64,000 nt of DNA from contig NZ_JACSPQ010000019.1 in assembly GCF_014837055.1 (NCBI RefSeq), positions 1 to 64,000 on the forward strand. The letters are read 5' to 3'. A program made the translations under genes and the position numbers. This DNA comes from Phocaeicola faecium (GTDB taxonomy: Bacteria > Bacteroidota > Bacteroidia > Bacteroidales > Bacteroidaceae). The notes under the pieces were generated by a model that was not told where the DNA came from, did not search any database, and saw nothing but the letters and a program-made list of their open reading frames with translations. Shown piece after piece: positions 34,832-45,012 of the stretch (positions within the stretch are counted from its first letter, which is position 1; the number at the start of each line of letters is the position of its first letter).

Positions 34832-37800
34832 ATGAGAAAGCAATTTATTTTTTCCGCAATGCTTGGCTTGTGTGCCTTTGGCGGTACGGCGGTGTATGTT
34901 ACACCTGCCATGGCTGCCGTGGCACAGTCACCAACCATCAAGGTCAGCGGTAAGGTTATCGATGAACTTGGCGAACCATTGATGGGTGCTACTATCAGAA
35001 TTAAGGATGAACAAGGCGGAACGACAACCGATTTAGACGGTAATTTCCAACTGGAAGTGTCCGGTAAGGCCGTCCTTGTGATAAGTTATGTCGGTTACAA
35101 AGACCGTGAAGTTGCCATTCGTAACCGTGCCATCCTTGAACCTATCCAGCTCGACCCCGATAACCTAATGCTTGAACAGGTGGTGGTAGTGGGTTACGGT
35201 ACGCAGAAAAAGGCCGACTTGACCGGTTCTGTGGCAGTAGTGGATGCCGAAGCCTTGAAACAGGTATCCCATTCTAACATTTCCAGTATGCTTGAAGGTA
35301 AGGTAGCCGGTGTGCAGATTACCTCCGACGGTCAGCCCGGTGCCGACCCTACTGTACGTATCCGTGGTATCGGGTCGTTTGGTGATACCTCTCCGCTTTA
35401 TGTCATCGACGGTGTTCCGATGGGAACTTCCATCCGCGACTTCTCTTCTAATGATATTGAAACCATTCAGGTGTTGAAAGATGCCTCGGCAGCAGCCATC
35501 TACGGTTCACGTGCTGCCAACGGTGTGATTATCATCACCACCAAACGCGGTCAGAAAGACCAACCGCTGAAAGTAGACTATAACGGATACTTCGGTGTGG
35601 ATTATATTCCTTCGGGAGTTTACGACGTGATGAACGCCGACCAGTACAGCCAGTATTTGGGTCAGGCAGCATCCAACTCGAATACACCGCTGCCGGGAGG
35701 ATACAGCCTCGACAGTGCAACAGGTGCTTACCATTTTATGGATAATACCGACACAGATTGGTTTAAAGAAGTGTTTAAGACGGGTATCCGCCAGAACCAC
35801 AACGTAAACCTTTCGGGTGGCGGTTCCAAAAACACTTATAATGTAGCGTTGGACTACTTCAGCCAGAAAGGAACGTTGGAAGGAGCAGGACCTAATTTCG
35901 AACGTTTCACTGCACGTGTCAACAATACCATGGAAACCAAATTCATAAAGTTCCAGACCAGCGTAGTTTATTCGCACTCCGACCAAGATAACATGGCATT
36001 GTCTAATGCGAACGAATACGTACAGGGATTGTATGGCGATGTGAGCAACGTATTGCGTTCTACCTTGTTGATGCAGCCTACCATCAAGGCTTACGACTCT
36101 TCTACATGGGTGCTCGATGACGTGGTGGGAGCCGCAAGCGATTATAATTACGATGCATACGGCTATGGCGTTTATTATGATAATATTCATGGCGATATTT
36201 CGGCTTCCAACCCGCTGTTGGTCAACAACCTGTTGCAGCGTAACACACGTGTAGACCGCTTCGTGGGTACAGGTTCTGCCGATGTAGACCTGCTCAAGAT
36301 GTTAGGCATCGAAAACAAGAACCACAAGCTGAATTACCGTCTTAACCTTTCGTATAGCAAGACCCATTGCAAAGATTTTACGTGGATTCCCGCATGGATA
36401 CAGAGTAACCGTGTCTATCTGGCGAAGAGCAACGAACGCTTGGAAAAGGCTTCACGCGACTATTCGGATGCGTTGATTGAAAACATCCTTACGTATGATG
36501 GCACCATCGACAAGCATCATATCAATGTAGTAGTCGGTCAGACTTACGAAGAAGAACATACCGAATTGCTGAACGGATGGGGACTTAACTACACCGAGCC
36601 GTATTTCCTGCAACTCCAAAACGGTGCGAATACTTATTCTTCCAGCTACGACTACAAACATGCCATTTTCTCTTATATCGGCCGTATCAATTATAACTAT
36701 GACGACCGCTACTTATTCTCGGCAACAGTTCGTCGGGATGCCAGCTCACGTTTGTCGAAAGACATCCGTTGGGGAACATTCCCTTCAGTTTCTATCGGTT
36801 GGCGCTTCGATAAAGAAAGTTTCTTCCCCTTCAACCCCAGCGTGGTAAACATGTTCAAGGTTCGTGCCAGCTACGGTGAATTAGGTAATGAGAACATTGG
36901 TGAGTATGTATATCAAGCCGTAATGTCACGTAATAACATGACGTACAGTTTCAACAATTCTGCCGTGACCGGTTCTGCCGTTTCAACGTTTGTTGATAAC
37001 AACCTGTCTTGGGAAAAGAAGAAGACTTATAACGTAGGTGTTGACCTTGCTTTCTTGGATAACCGCTTGGAATTTACGGCTGAATGGTATAAGAATACAA
37101 ACAACGACTTGCTGTATGATGTCCCTGTCCCCGAACAGGCAGGTGTATCAAACACGACCGTTACGATGAATGCCGCTTCGATGGACAACTCCGGTTTCGA
37201 GTTTGCTGCTACCTATCGTAACCGCGACCATGCGTTCAAATATGAAGTATCGGCTAACCTCAGTACGCTGAAAAACAAAGTAACCTCGTTAGGTTTTACG
37301 GATGAAGCATATATCACCGGTGCTTATATCACAGAAGTAGGTCAGGAAATCGGTAAGTTCTACGGCTGGGTATACGAAGGAATCGCACGCACGCAGGAAG
37401 ACTTGGATAACCATGCTACGCAGCAAGGTGCTAACGTAGGCGACTGCCTCTACAAAGATATAAACGGTGACGGTGTGATTGACGAAAATGACCAGACGGT
37501 ATTGGGCAGCGGTCTGCCTAAAATCAACTTCGGTTTGAATGCCCGTTTCGAATACAAAGGATTCGACTTGAGCATTGCTACCTTTGGTGCTTTGAACTAT
37601 CATGTAACCGATGATATCTACAATTCATTGAACTCTTGTTATGGCTATTCCAACAAGGATGTAGCAATATTGGATGCCAACCGCTGGAGCGAAGACGGAA
37701 GCACTTATATCTCTAACGTACCGCGTACTTACATTACAAACAGCGCGACATACGCATGGAACGACTTGTTCAGCCAACGTAAGATTCAGAATGCGGCTTA

Positions 37801-38026
37801 TTGGAAGATTGCCAATGTTGAGTTGGGCTACAACTTCCCCGACAAATGGTTCGGCAAATATGTATCGGATGTCCGCTTCTACGTATCTGCACAAAACCTC
37901 TACACGTTTACCGGTTATCATGGATATAACGTAGACTATGCAGGAGGCACCTTTACTCCGGGCTATAACTTCTGTTCGTTCCCGACGGCACGTACCTTTA
38001 TGTGTGGTCTTCATTTCTCATTCTAA
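34832..38026 (+). CDS. SusC-like TonB-dependent outer membrane transporter (arabinan PUL)
   Basis: Outer membrane oligosaccharide importer of 1,064 residues. The signal peptide runs to about residue 28 (PAMAA), then a carboxypeptidase-D regulatory-like domain (KVSGKVIDELGEPLMGA), TonB-box-like EQVVVVGYGTQKK at 115-127, plug (EGKVAGVQI, RIRGIGSFGD, YVIDGVPMG) and barrel ending FMCGLHFSF. Lacks an STN domain. With susD starting 25 bp later it forms a canonical pair. The co-operonic GH43 implies imported arabino-oligosaccharides (inference). No regulator gene for this PUL is present in the window. Confidence 0.96.
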   Translation: MRKQFIFSAMLGLCAFGGTAVYVTPAMAAVAQSPTIKVSGKVIDELGEPLMGATIRIKDEQGGTTTDLDGNFQLEVSGKAVLVISYVGYKDREVAIRNRAILEPIQLDPDNLMLEQVVVVGYGTQKKADLTGSVAVVDAEALKQVSHSNISSMLEGKVAGVQITSDGQPGADPTVRIRGIGSFGDTSPLYVIDGVPMGTSIRDFSSNDIETIQVLKDASAAAIYGSRAANGVIIITTKRGQKDQPLKVDYNGYFGVDYIPSGVYDVMNADQYSQYLGQAASNSNTPLPGGYSLDSATGAYHFMDNTDTDWFKEVFKTGIRQNHNVNLSGGGSKNTYNVALDYFSQKGTLEGAGPNFERFTARVNNTMETKFIKFQTSVVYSHSDQDNMALSNANEYVQGLYGDVSNVLRSTLLMQPTIKAYDSSTWVLDDVVGAASDYNYDAYGYGVYYDNIHGDISASNPLLVNNLLQRNTRVDRFVGTGSADVDLLKMLGIENKNHKLNYRLNLSYSKTHCKDFTWIPAWIQSNRVYLAKSNERLEKASRDYSDALIENILTYDGTIDKHHINVVVGQTYEEEHTELLNGWGLNYTEPYFLQLQNGANTYSSSYDYKHAIFSYIGRINYNYDDRYLFSATVRRDASSRLSKDIRWGTFPSVSIGWRFDKESFFPFNPSVVNMFKVRASYGELGNENIGEYVYQAVMSRNNMTYSFNNSAVTGSAVSTFVDNNLSWEKKKTYNVGVDLAFLDNRLEFTAEWYKNTNNDLLYDVPVPEQAGVSNTTVTMNAASMDNSGFEFAATYRNRDHAFKYEVSANLSTLKNKVTSLGFTDEAYITGAYITEVGQEIGKFYGWVYEGIARTQEDLDNHATQQGANVGDCLYKDINGDGVIDENDQTVLGSGLPKINFGLNARFEYKGFDLSIATFGALNYHVTDDIYNSLNSCYGYSNKDVAILDANRWSEDGSTYISNVPRTYITNSATYAWNDLFSQRKIQNAAYWKIANVELGYNFPDKWFGKYVSDVRFYVSAQNLYTFTGYHGYNVDYAGGTFTPGYNFCSFPTARTFMCGLHFSF

Positions 38027-38051
38027 TTCTAACTGTTAAAAAAATTATTGT

Positions 38052-39812
38052 ATGAAACTACTAAAATATTCACTTGCTTTTCTGTTCGGAGTCGGAGCAC
38101 TGACTTCTTGCATGGACAATTTGGATGTGGTGAATCCTAACCAGCAAACCACAGCTACTTTTGGCAATACAGTCGATGATTTGGAGGAGTGTGTGATTGC
38201 TGCCTATAACCATATTCGTATGGAAGGGTCGTATGCCCGTGTAGGCTATACCATTGATGTATGCCGTGGCGATGAGGTGTGGAACTCTTCGCAAGTATGG
38301 TACTTGGAATTTGATGACTTTACCGTATTGGTTACGGGTGATATCGCATGGTGGCCGTGGCGTGAATGGTATTATACCATCAATGTATGTAACTTTATTC
38401 TATCGCGCACCGGTGACGATGATTCCCAGCTTTCGGAAAATATGAGACGCATCAAAGGGCAGGCGCTCTTTATCCGTGGACTGGCTTATTACAATTTGGC
38501 AGGCTATTATCAGAATCCGCCTCTGATTACGAGTTATGAAACCTATTCTTCACTGGATGGACTTTATGGCGCTAACAGTACGTATGATGAAGTGCTTGAC
38601 CAAGTGGAAGCCGATTTCCAGCAGGCAATGGAGTTATTGCCTTCGCGTGATGAAGGTAGCGAATGGGCTGGCGGTCGTGCTACCTGTGGTTCTGCGGCAG
38701 GCTTTTATGCACGTACACTGATGGTGCGCCATAAGTTTAGCGAAGCGCTTACGGTGTTGGAAGACATCATTAGCGGACGCTATGGCACCTACCGCTTGAT
38801 GGACAACTATGGTGATAACTTCCGTGAAGGTACAGCATACGAGAACAACGATGAAAGCTTGTTTGAAGTACAGTTCTTGGATTATGCTTCACAAGGTACC
38901 GATGATGAATGGACACCGGTGAATACCAGCCCCAATGCTACGCAAGGATCGGCTATCGAAAGTAATTTTGCTCCGGGCGATTTTGGCGGATGGGCCGACC
39001 TTTCTGCTACTAACTGGTTATATGATCTCTTTAAGAGCGAACGTACGACAAGCGGTACTCTCGACCCGCGTCTCTATTGGACATTGGGTACTTATGAAGC
39101 CGACTGGGAAGGTTTCGAATACGGAAACGTTGCTTACACGGAGACTCTTACGGCTTCCGATACCATTCGGACCAACAACAACTACGGTGGTATTCCTATC
39201 GCTAAATATACCAATCTCCGTACCGGTCTGTATAGCACGGTGGTTACCGGTTTGCACGATGGTATCAATGTTCGTTTGATGCGTTATTCGGATGTATTGC
39301 TTCGTGCGGCAGAATGTGAAAATGAAGTGAACGGACCGACTCAACGTGCCATTGACTGGATTAACGAAGTGCGTAACCGTGCTGACCTGCCCGACTTGCA
39401 ACTTTCTGACTTTGCCGGAAATGCCGACAAGCTCTTCGAGCAGATTGCCAATGTGGAACGTCCGAAAGAATTCGGTTGTGAGTTTGGCCGTGGCTTCGAC
39501 CTTATCCGTTGGGGATTCTTCTACGATGCCGATCGTCTGCAACAGATGAAAGAACACTCTGTAGTTCGTATCACTGCCGATAAAAGTAAAGTGCTGCTTC
39601 CTGTCAGCTACAGCGACATCGACTCTGACTCGGAACTGAAAAGTGGATTCGATACTTATGTGGCTGGACATGAGTTCCTGCCTATCCAGCAGCAGCTGAC
39701 AAACAATAACCCGAATCTGCAAGGTAACTCGGCTAACTATGGTACGGACAATTCTTCTTACTTCCGTGACAACGGTTGGACGGTACGTCCGGTTGTAGAT
39801 TTGGACGATTAA
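38052..39812 (+). CDS. SusD-like surface glycan-binding lipoprotein (arabinan PUL)
   Basis: 586 residues, lipobox LTSC (Cys20) followed by MDNLDVVNPNQ. RagB/SusD features: ALFIRGLAYYNLAGYYQNPPLIT in the TPR-like N-terminal region, RLMRYSDVLLRAAECENEV, and RPKEFGCEFGRGFDLIRWGFF near the C-terminus. It caps the SusC barrel. A hairpin in the 96-bp gap to the next gene may reduce downstream expression. Confidence 0.96.
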   Translation: MKLLKYSLAFLFGVGALTSCMDNLDVVNPNQQTTATFGNTVDDLEECVIAAYNHIRMEGSYARVGYTIDVCRGDEVWNSSQVWYLEFDDFTVLVTGDIAWWPWREWYYTINVCNFILSRTGDDDSQLSENMRRIKGQALFIRGLAYYNLAGYYQNPPLITSYETYSSLDGLYGANSTYDEVLDQVEADFQQAMELLPSRDEGSEWAGGRATCGSAAGFYARTLMVRHKFSEALTVLEDIISGRYGTYRLMDNYGDNFREGTAYENNDESLFEVQFLDYASQGTDDEWTPVNTSPNATQGSAIESNFAPGDFGGWADLSATNWLYDLFKSERTTSGTLDPRLYWTLGTYEADWEGFEYGNVAYTETLTASDTIRTNNNYGGIPIAKYTNLRTGLYSTVVTGLHDGINVRLMRYSDVLLRAAECENEVNGPTQRAIDWINEVRNRADLPDLQLSDFAGNADKLFEQIANVERPKEFGCEFGRGFDLIRWGFFYDADRLQQMKEHSVVRITADKSKVLLPVSYSDIDSDSELKSGFDTYVAGHEFLPIQQQLTNNNPNLQGNSANYGTDNSSYFRDNGWTVRPVVDLDD

Positions 39813-39844
39813 TCATTACTAAAACTAAAAAAGAAACAGTCTCC

Positions 39845-39871
39845 CTCTCCTGGCAGTTTTGCTCAGGAGAG
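39845..39871 (+). promoter_or_regulatory. intercistronic hairpin after susD
   Basis: CTCTCCTG (39845-39852) and CAGGAGAG (39864-39871) form a perfect 8-bp stem with an 11-base loop, without a T tract. Likely an mRNA processing or stability element rather than a full terminator, since the next gene has no obvious promoter. Confidence 0.55.
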
Positions 39872-39908
39872 CGGACGATTTAAAATCAATCATTTTACAT
39901 TTAAGACT

Positions 39909-41678
39909 ATGAGACATTTCAAGAAAATAGCATCCGTTTGCTGTTCCATTGCTTTGGGAATGTTGGCATTGACCGGTTGCGAAGACGAACATTTCTCTAA
40001 CATAAATGCACCCGACTGGCTTTCTGAAAAGGTAGACTCCATTGCCAATGCGCAGAAAGGAGACGATGAAGTGTTGGAAGGTATGATGGAAGATGTGTAC
40101 ACCATTGGAAATACGGATTATTCTTCCGGATGGTGGACTGTTTTTTCGAAGTATTACGTGATTCCCGAAGGGAAGAAGTGGAATGCGGTGTTTAATCTTA
40201 GCATTAACCCGGCTGCATCTAATACTTATAAGAATTTTGCATTAATCATTTGCAATGATAATGAACGTGAAGGCGAAGGATATTTGGAATATGGAGCAAT
40301 ACGTTACGATAACCAACCTTCAGGTAACTCTGAGTGGGGAGATTATATCGACCGCTCTTATGTTCAGAGTACACTTACTTTCGAGACTGATACCGATGAG
40401 GGGATCTCACAATTAGGAGGAAAGGTAACGCTTACCGTCGACAGGTCCGACCCCGAATCGTTCAGAGTCACAATAACCAACGGAACGGTTACCAAAACTT
40501 ACAATCAGCCAAGTCCTTTGGTTAATCTGAATGCCGATGAAAGCAATACCAACATCCGTTGCTTCTTGGCACCCGAAGGTTCGTACATCAATTTCCAACA
40601 GACCAACATCGAACCTATCGGCGGATTGACCTCTGCCGAGGATAAGAACCCATTATCCATGACGTTGCAGGGAGTACCCGATGAGGTGGATTTAGGTGTG
40701 CCTCTTGATTCGGCTATGGCGGATGTTACAGCCGTTGTCACGTTCGAGGAGGGGGTAACAAAGACCGTTACGGCTGAAGAACTGAGCTTCTCTTCAATCC
40801 CCGACATGGATACCGAAGGCGAAAAGACACTTGTAGCCATCTATAACAAGACCTTTAAGGGCGAGAACTGCGAACAGCCTATTATGGCAAGCGCAACCTT
40901 TAGTGTGGTAGAAAAGATTGCTTCCATTGAGGTTACGGCACAGCCTTCACGCAAGAATTACTACTATTATACTTCGCCTGCTACCGAAGGTATGACTGGA
41001 CGTACATTGGCTTTCGACCCGACGGGTATGGAGGTTACTGCAACCAGCGTGACGGGTACAGAAAGGGTTATGGATAACTCAAAACTTACTTTCTCTACCA
41101 TTCCTGCAACGGTAGGCGACCACACTGTTACCATTACTGCCGCTGAGGGAGTAACCGCAACGGTAAGCGTCAACGTTTCAGAGTCGGTTGATTCGGAAGT
41201 ACACAACAGTACCAACATGGTAGGGGCTGAAGATAACAGCACTGCATGGTGGACTGTGTTCTCTGATGATTTTAATGTACCTGCGGGAGAAACAAAATTT
41301 ATCTCATTTACCAATTATACCAACGGGGTAAACAATTGGAATAACTATTCTGTGGTTCTTCGCAAAGCAGATCTTACAGAATATGCGGTAGTCCGCGCCG
41401 ATAATTATGGTTGGGGTGCAGGATATGAAGATAATGTAAACCTTCAAACCAGCGGCGGTCAGTCTGATTGGGCTGCTTGGCTTGCCGAAATGAACGGTGC
41501 GAAAGTTACGGTTTATGTAACCAACTGCGGTAACGGTACTGCCGATGTGCAGGCTGTTATGCAAGGAGCAGCAGGAACAACCTATACTCAATATTATTTA
41601 GGTATCAATACGGTTGATCTTTCTGATCTGAATTTTGCACTGACTATGGAAGGGTGCCATCTTGTTTTCAATGAATAA
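39909..41678 (+). CDS. surface glycan-binding lipoprotein with duplicated end modules
   Basis: 589 residues at the SusE/SusF position of the PUL. Lipobox LTGC (Cys24) followed by EDEHF. A module around residues 65-225 contains SSGWWTVFSKYYVIPEGKKW (Trp75, Trp76) and a second around 435-589 contains TAWWTVFSDDFNVPAGETKF (Trp447, Trp448); both continue with a Y-A-V/I-R-x-D-N pattern, so they are internal duplicates. Between them are two Ig-like segments (GVPDEVDLG... and IEVTAQPSRKNYYYY, VGDHTVTITAAEGVTATVS). The paired tryptophans are good candidates for carbohydrate stacking. No catalytic motif seen. Probably binds arabinan at the surface, feeding the SusC/SusD complex. Confidence 0.85.
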   Translation: MRHFKKIASVCCSIALGMLALTGCEDEHFSNINAPDWLSEKVDSIANAQKGDDEVLEGMMEDVYTIGNTDYSSGWWTVFSKYYVIPEGKKWNAVFNLSINPAASNTYKNFALIICNDNEREGEGYLEYGAIRYDNQPSGNSEWGDYIDRSYVQSTLTFETDTDEGISQLGGKVTLTVDRSDPESFRVTITNGTVTKTYNQPSPLVNLNADESNTNIRCFLAPEGSYINFQQTNIEPIGGLTSAEDKNPLSMTLQGVPDEVDLGVPLDSAMADVTAVVTFEEGVTKTVTAEELSFSSIPDMDTEGEKTLVAIYNKTFKGENCEQPIMASATFSVVEKIASIEVTAQPSRKNYYYYTSPATEGMTGRTLAFDPTGMEVTATSVTGTERVMDNSKLTFSTIPATVGDHTVTITAAEGVTATVSVNVSESVDSEVHNSTNMVGAEDNSTAWWTVFSDDFNVPAGETKFISFTNYTNGVNNWNNYSVVLRKADLTEYAVVRADNYGWGAGYEDNVNLQTSGGQSDWAAWLAEMNGAKVTVYVTNCGNGTADVQAVMQGAAGTTYTQYYLGINTVDLSDLNFALTMEGCHLVFNE

Positions 41679-41699
41679 ATAGTTATTTTATCATTCCTG

Positions 41700-41726
41700 C
41701 CGTTTCCTTCCGCGTGAGGGAAACGG
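41700..41726 (+). promoter_or_regulatory. intercistronic hairpin before the GH43 gene
   Basis: CCGTTTCC (41700-41707) pairs with GGAAACGG (41719-41726). No T tract follows. It is the same kind of element, at the same relative place, as the hairpin after susD. Confidence 0.55.
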
Positions 41727-41751
41727 GGGAATTTCTAAACCTAATCATCAG

Positions 41752-43650
41752 ATGAAAAAACAATTATCATTTATCTGGATGTCTCTACTGCTCGTCTTGG
41801 CGGCTTGCTCCGACGGCTTGGATAACATCGAATATAACAGCGACAGCGGCATAACCGTAGCTGCTCCCGAAGTAACGGAAACAACAGGTACTTCGCTCAC
41901 TCTTACTGCATCGGCTACCGGTAATGTGGGAGACATCGTGCGGAGAGGATTCTGTTACAGTGCCAATGCACAAACTCCGACCATCAGTGACAACGTGGTG
42001 GATGCCGACGAAAATTTTTCTGCCAGTATCTCCGGACTGATGGGAAGTTCAACTTACTATGTACGTGCCTTTGTTTACGGTAACAGCCGTTATACTTACT
42101 CCGACCCTATTGAAGCTACCACGGGAGCCATGAGCCTTGACGAACAGCTCGCCAATTACGTAGCTCCCGCTTATCCGGATGATTACTCAAGCATCGCCGA
42201 CTGGACGAACCGTTCGCAATGGAACTTGAGTAACGTTCATGACCCCACAGTGGTTCTTGCCGACGACGGATATTATTATATGTATCAAACAGATGCTTCG
42301 TATGGCAACGCGCACACTGCGGGCGGACATTTCCACGGACGCCGTTCGAAGAACTTGGTAGACTGGGAATACTTGGGCGGAACCATGCAGACGCTGCCCG
42401 ATTGGGTGATTCCGAAGCTGAACGAAATCCGTACAGCAATGGGCTTGGAAGAAGTCAATCCCAGCGTCGACGATTTCGGTTATTGGGCACCGTGTGTGCG
42501 TAAGGTAAACAGCGGACTGTATCGTATGTATTATTCCATCGTATGCCCCGGCACGCTGAGCGGCGACGGCACATGGAGCGAACGCGCATTCATTGGCTTG
42601 ATGGAGAACTCAGACCCAGCCAACAACAGCGGATGGGTGGATAAAGGTTACGTTATTACCAATGCTTCCGACAAGGGGCTGGACTTCAATGTTCCGGCAA
42701 ACGATTGGGCTAACTGTTACTACAAGTGGAATGCCATCGACCCCAGCTACATTATTGATGGTGACGGACGCCACTATCTGGCTTACGGCTCTTGGCACAG
42801 CGGTATTGCGCTGGTAGAACTTGATGAGGCTACGGGCAAGGTGAAAGCCGAACTGCCTAACCCGTGGGGAACGGATTCAGACATTGCCGCTTACGGTCAG
42901 TTGATAGCTACCCGCCAGATGGGTAACCGCTGGCAGGCATCGGAAGGTCCGGAACTCATTTACCACGACGGATATTACTACCTGTTCTTGGCTTACGACG
43001 CGCTGGAAGTTCCTTACAACACTCGCGTGGCGCGTGCTACCAACATTGCAGGCCCGTATGTGGGCATGGACGGTACGGATATAACCAACGTGGGAGGTGA
43101 TATTCTGCCTGTTGTTACTCATCCTTATAAATTCAACGGCAGCGATGGATGGGTAGGAATTTCACACTGCTGTGTGTTCGATGACGGAAACGGCAACTGG
43201 TATTTCGCATCGCAGGGCAGATTCCCTGAAAACGTAGCGGGTATCAATGCTTCAAATGCCCTTATGATGGGACATGTACGCAGCATCCGCTGGACAGAGG
43301 ACGGATGGCCCGTGGTGATGCCTGAACGTTACGGTGCAGTGCCGCAGGTAGATATTACGGAAAGCGAACTGGTAGGCGACTGGGAACACATCGACCTTTC
43401 TTATTCGTACGGAAACCAGAAAATATCTTCTACAATGACTCTTTCTGCCGACCATACGGTGAGTGCAGGAAGCTGGGAGGGAGCTACATGGTCGTATGAC
43501 AGCAGCAATCGCGTTCTTACGTTCGACAACGGTGTTGAACTTTACTTGCAGCGTGAAACCGACTGGGAAGCCTCTCCGCGAACCCATACCATTGTTTACG
43601 CCGGATATGGCGATAACTATAAGACTTATTGGGGTAAAAAGGTTAAATAA
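41752..43650 (+). CDS. GH43-family arabinan-degrading lipoprotein
   Basis: Surface lipoprotein of 632 residues, lipobox LAAC (Cys19) then SDGLDN. Residues ~35-125 form a fibronectin-III-like domain (GFCYSANAQTPTISDN, YYVRAFVYGNS). The five-bladed propeller follows with the GH43 triad: Asp164 in VHDPTVV (base), Asp330 in AIDPSYI (pKa modulator) and Glu398 in ASEGPEL (acid). FGYWAPCVRKV fits the endo-arabinanase branch. The C-terminal ~90 residues (VGDWEHIDLSYSYGNQ to YWGKKV) match the beta-barrel domain often attached to arabinan endo-1,5-alpha-L-arabinosidases. Last gene of the PUL, ended by a strong terminator. Endo specificity is inferred. Confidence 0.92.
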   Translation: MKKQLSFIWMSLLLVLAACSDGLDNIEYNSDSGITVAAPEVTETTGTSLTLTASATGNVGDIVRRGFCYSANAQTPTISDNVVDADENFSASISGLMGSSTYYVRAFVYGNSRYTYSDPIEATTGAMSLDEQLANYVAPAYPDDYSSIADWTNRSQWNLSNVHDPTVVLADDGYYYMYQTDASYGNAHTAGGHFHGRRSKNLVDWEYLGGTMQTLPDWVIPKLNEIRTAMGLEEVNPSVDDFGYWAPCVRKVNSGLYRMYYSIVCPGTLSGDGTWSERAFIGLMENSDPANNSGWVDKGYVITNASDKGLDFNVPANDWANCYYKWNAIDPSYIIDGDGRHYLAYGSWHSGIALVELDEATGKVKAELPNPWGTDSDIAAYGQLIATRQMGNRWQASEGPELIYHDGYYYLFLAYDALEVPYNTRVARATNIAGPYVGMDGTDITNVGGDILPVVTHPYKFNGSDGWVGISHCCVFDDGNGNWYFASQGRFPENVAGINASNALMMGHVRSIRWTEDGWPVVMPERYGAVPQVDITESELVGDWEHIDLSYSYGNQKISSTMTLSADHTVSAGSWEGATWSYDSSNRVLTFDNGVELYLQRETDWEASPRTHTIVYAGYGDNYKTYWGKKVK

Positions 43651-43762
43651 ATCCTGCTATTCGCTGGTGTAGGGGCGTATCGCATACGCCCCGAAAGCAT
43701 CCGCGCGGATAGATTTGTGCATTCGCGGCAAGGCAAACACGTGAAGCGTGGCGCCGCAAAAG

Positions 43763-43825
43763 AAAGAATAAGAAGTAAGTTCTGTGTAAAACGTTGGTTT
43801 TCCGGAACTTACTTCTTTCTTTTTT
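43763..43825 (+). terminator. terminator after the arabinan PUL
   Basis: AAGAAGTAAGTTC (43770-43782) and GAACTTACTTCTT (43805-43817) are perfect complements. TCTTTTTT follows on the plus strand. Bases 43651-43760 hold no gene. Confidence 0.85.
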
Positions 43826-43827
43826 AC

Positions 43828-43925
43828 CCTGAAAACGCTACCGCAAGCGTTGGTCGTTCCATGCGGTAGTGTTGACCGGTTCTACCCATAATGTTAACCT
43901 GCACTATGGGTAGAATTTTTCACCC
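43828..43925. repeat. intergenic modular repeat, copy 5
   Basis: Begins CCCTGAAAACGCTACC like copy 3. CTACC at 43838 and 43882 (44 bp); GGTAG at 43865 and 43919. Ends GGGTAGAATTTTTC. It follows directly after the PUL terminator. Bases 43930-44100 show no further feature. Confidence 0.82.
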
Positions 43926-44103
43926 CTGTCACATCCCTTTTTTCCGGATGCAGGTTTTCGCTCCATTCCTTGTTGGTTCGTCAATCTTTTTATAACTTGC
44001 CACGGTTTTCAGTCAGACCGATTCTTCCGATAAGTCTGCTTATTTCCAAATAAACAAAAGCTCACTACGGGCTTTTTTTATCAACTCAAAAAAACAGTGT
44101 AAA

Positions 44104-45012
44104 ATGAAATATTTAGTCGTAGGAACAGGAGGCGTGGGCGGCTCTATTGCCGGATTCCTCGCATTGGCAGGCAAAGAGGTGGCGTGCATTGCCCGTGGCA
44201 AACACTTGGAAGCCATACGCCGCAACGGACTTCACCTGAAGTCCGACCTCAAGGGTGAGCATTACCTCCCCGTAAAGGCGTGTACCGCCGAAGAATTCAG
44301 CGGGAAAGCTGATGTGATATTTGTATGTGTGAAGGGATATTCCATTGATTCCATCAAAGAAGTGTTAGAGCGTGCTTCTACTCCCGATACGCTGGTTATC
44401 CCCATCCTGAACGTTTACGGCACAGGGCCGCGCATCGGACGTTTGGTTCCCTCGGTCACCGTGCTCGACGGGTGTATTTATATCGTAGGCTTTGTTTCGG
44501 GTGAAGGCGAGATAACCCAGATGGGAACCATTTTCCGCATGGTGTTTGGCGCACGTCCGGAGCAGGGTGTCTCACCCGCGCGCTTGGAGGGCATTGCGGA
44601 AGAACTGCGCAGTTGCGGCATCAAAGTAGACGTTTCCGATGACATCAACCGCGATACATTCATCAAGTGGGCGTTTATTTCGGCAATGGCCTGCACGGGT
44701 GCTTATCACGACGTTCCGATGGGAGAAGTGCAACACGAGGGGGAGGTAAGAAACACGTTTATCGGACTTTCTACCGAAAGTGCGGAGATAGGACGCCGCT
44801 CCGGTGTGGTATTTCCCGAAGACCCCGTGGCTTATAATCTGAAGGTTATCGACAAACTCGACCCTCACAGTACGGCTTCAATGCAGAAAGACATTGCCCG
44901 CGGGCATGAATCGGAAATACAAGGCTTGCTTTTCGATATGATTGAACTTGGCGAACGGTTGGGCGTAGACATGCCCACCTATCATAAAGTGGCACAAAAA
45001 TTCAGCAAATAA
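44104..45012 (+). CDS. panE: 2-dehydropantoate 2-reductase-type enzyme
   Basis: NADPH-dependent ketopantoate reductase of the pantothenate pathway, or a close homologue. 302 residues. Nucleotide motif [12 protein letters not shown] at 6-17, [16 protein letters not shown], the segment [13 protein letters not shown] with the conserved Lys, and [18 protein letters not shown] in the C-terminal helical domain. The usual Asn-rich catalytic signature is only partly recognisable ([11 protein letters not shown]), so a different 2-ketoacid substrate is possible. Its stop overlaps the next start by one base (TAATG). Confidence 0.85.
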   Translation: MKYLVVGTGGVGGSIAGFLALAGKEVACIARGKHLEAIRRNGLHLKSDLKGEHYLPVKACTAEEFSGKADVIFVCVKGYSIDSIKEVLERASTPDTLVIPILNVYGTGPRIGRLVPSVTVLDGCIYIVGFVSGEGEITQMGTIFRMVFGARPEQGVSPARLEGIAEELRSCGIKVDVSDDINRDTFIKWAFISAMACTGAYHDVPMGEVQHEGEVRNTFIGLSTESAEIGRRSGVVFPEDPVAYNLKVIDKLDPHSTASMQKDIARGHESEIQGLLFDMIELGERLGVDMPTYHKVAQKFSK

